Below, piece after piece: positions 6,796-6,849 of a stretch of DNA of 6,849 nucleotides; the stretch's first letter is position 1; the number at the start of each line of letters is the position of its first letter. Under the pieces are notes generated by a model, which saw only the letters and a program-made list of their open reading frames with translations, was not told the DNA's origin and ran no database searches. This stretch comes from Prosthecobacter debontii (GTDB lineage: Bacteria > Verrucomicrobiota > Verrucomicrobiia > Verrucomicrobiales > Akkermansiaceae), in assembly GCA_945885485.1 (NCBI GenBank), contig CAMCYT010000132.1, forward strand, positions 1-6,849. The letters are read 5' to 3'. Both the position numbers and the translations under genes were made by a program.

Positions 6796-6849
6796 ATGAA
6801 AAAAATTACATTGGCGCTATTGATACTAATGGGCAGCAATTGTCAAAAT
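6796..6849 (+). CDS. Start of exported, possibly lipoprotein, gene; candidate immunity protein (3'-partial)
   Basis: ATG follows the toxin stop by three bases, with no terminator between, so the two genes are very likely co-transcribed and perhaps translationally coupled. The 18 visible codons give MKKITLALLILMGSNCQN: two lysines, a hydrophobic stretch of about nine residues, and Cys16. This is a good signal-peptide start. The cysteine could be lipidated, but the preceding Gly-Ser-Asn is a poor match to the usual lipobox, so a cleaved periplasmic protein is also possible. No strong Shine-Dalgarno sequence is seen before the ATG. The immunity role is inferred from position and from the known periplasmic or lipoprotein immunity partners of phospholipase effectors. 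The gene runs off the window. Confidence 0.6.
   Translation, partial: MKKITLALLILMGSNCQN

Noticed and set aside
6785..6800. A terminator between the two genes
   Set aside because: There is no stem-loop; only A/T-rich bases surround the stop and the next ATG.

Overview
The window is almost entirely one giant plus-strand coding sequence. It is open from base 1, ends at a TAA at 6790-6792, and encodes at least 2263 residues of a polymorphic-toxin protein of the SpvB/TcB-RHS type. Three bases after its stop a second plus-strand gene begins (ATG at 6796); only 18 codons of it are visible before the window ends. No RNA gene, CRISPR array, insertion sequence or convincing terminator was seen. The gene probably starts upstream of the window: the first codon is TTG at base 1, with no upstream sequence to judge it and no signal peptide after it.

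Layout of the large protein, N to C: a jelly-roll-like, putative carbohydrate-binding segment (about residues 60-213); seven FG-GAP/VCBS calcium-binding motifs of the DxNxDGxxD kind (residues 250-748), evenly spaced as in a seven-bladed beta-propeller; a TcB/SpvB-like middle segment (about 768-1010); a long run of YD repeats forming an RHS shell (about 1050-1670); the RHS-associated core, ending in DPSG at residues 1899-1902; a hydrophobic, glycine-rich pre-toxin segment (about 1904-2020); and a C-terminal class 3 lipase/phospholipase-like alpha/beta-hydrolase with a GHSLGGG nucleophile elbow (Ser2159). The downstream gene starts with a signal peptide that has a cysteine at residue 16. An exported or lipoprotein immunity protein is a reasonable guess, because known immunity proteins of phospholipase effectors often sit in the periplasm.

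Base composition changes along the gene. Hand counts give 37/60 G+C in the RHS core (5521-5580) but 20/60 in the toxin end (6181-6240). AGA/AGG arginine codons rise from 2 of 15 in residues 1701-1903 to 8 of 15 after residue 1903. This fits exchange of C-terminal toxin cassettes at the RHS core boundary. A second AT-rich stretch lies within the propeller region (22/60 at both 1021-1080 and 1561-1620).

The organism is probably a Gram-negative environmental bacterium with a moderate-GC genome. The combination of a jelly-roll, an FG-GAP propeller and an RHS shell in one very long protein, together with weak Shine-Dalgarno signals, recalls Verrucomicrobiota or related groups, but this is a low-confidence impression. 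The likely working model is a self-encapsulating toxin: the propeller and YD-repeat shell enclose the C-terminal lipase, the core cleaves it free, and the next gene protects the producer.
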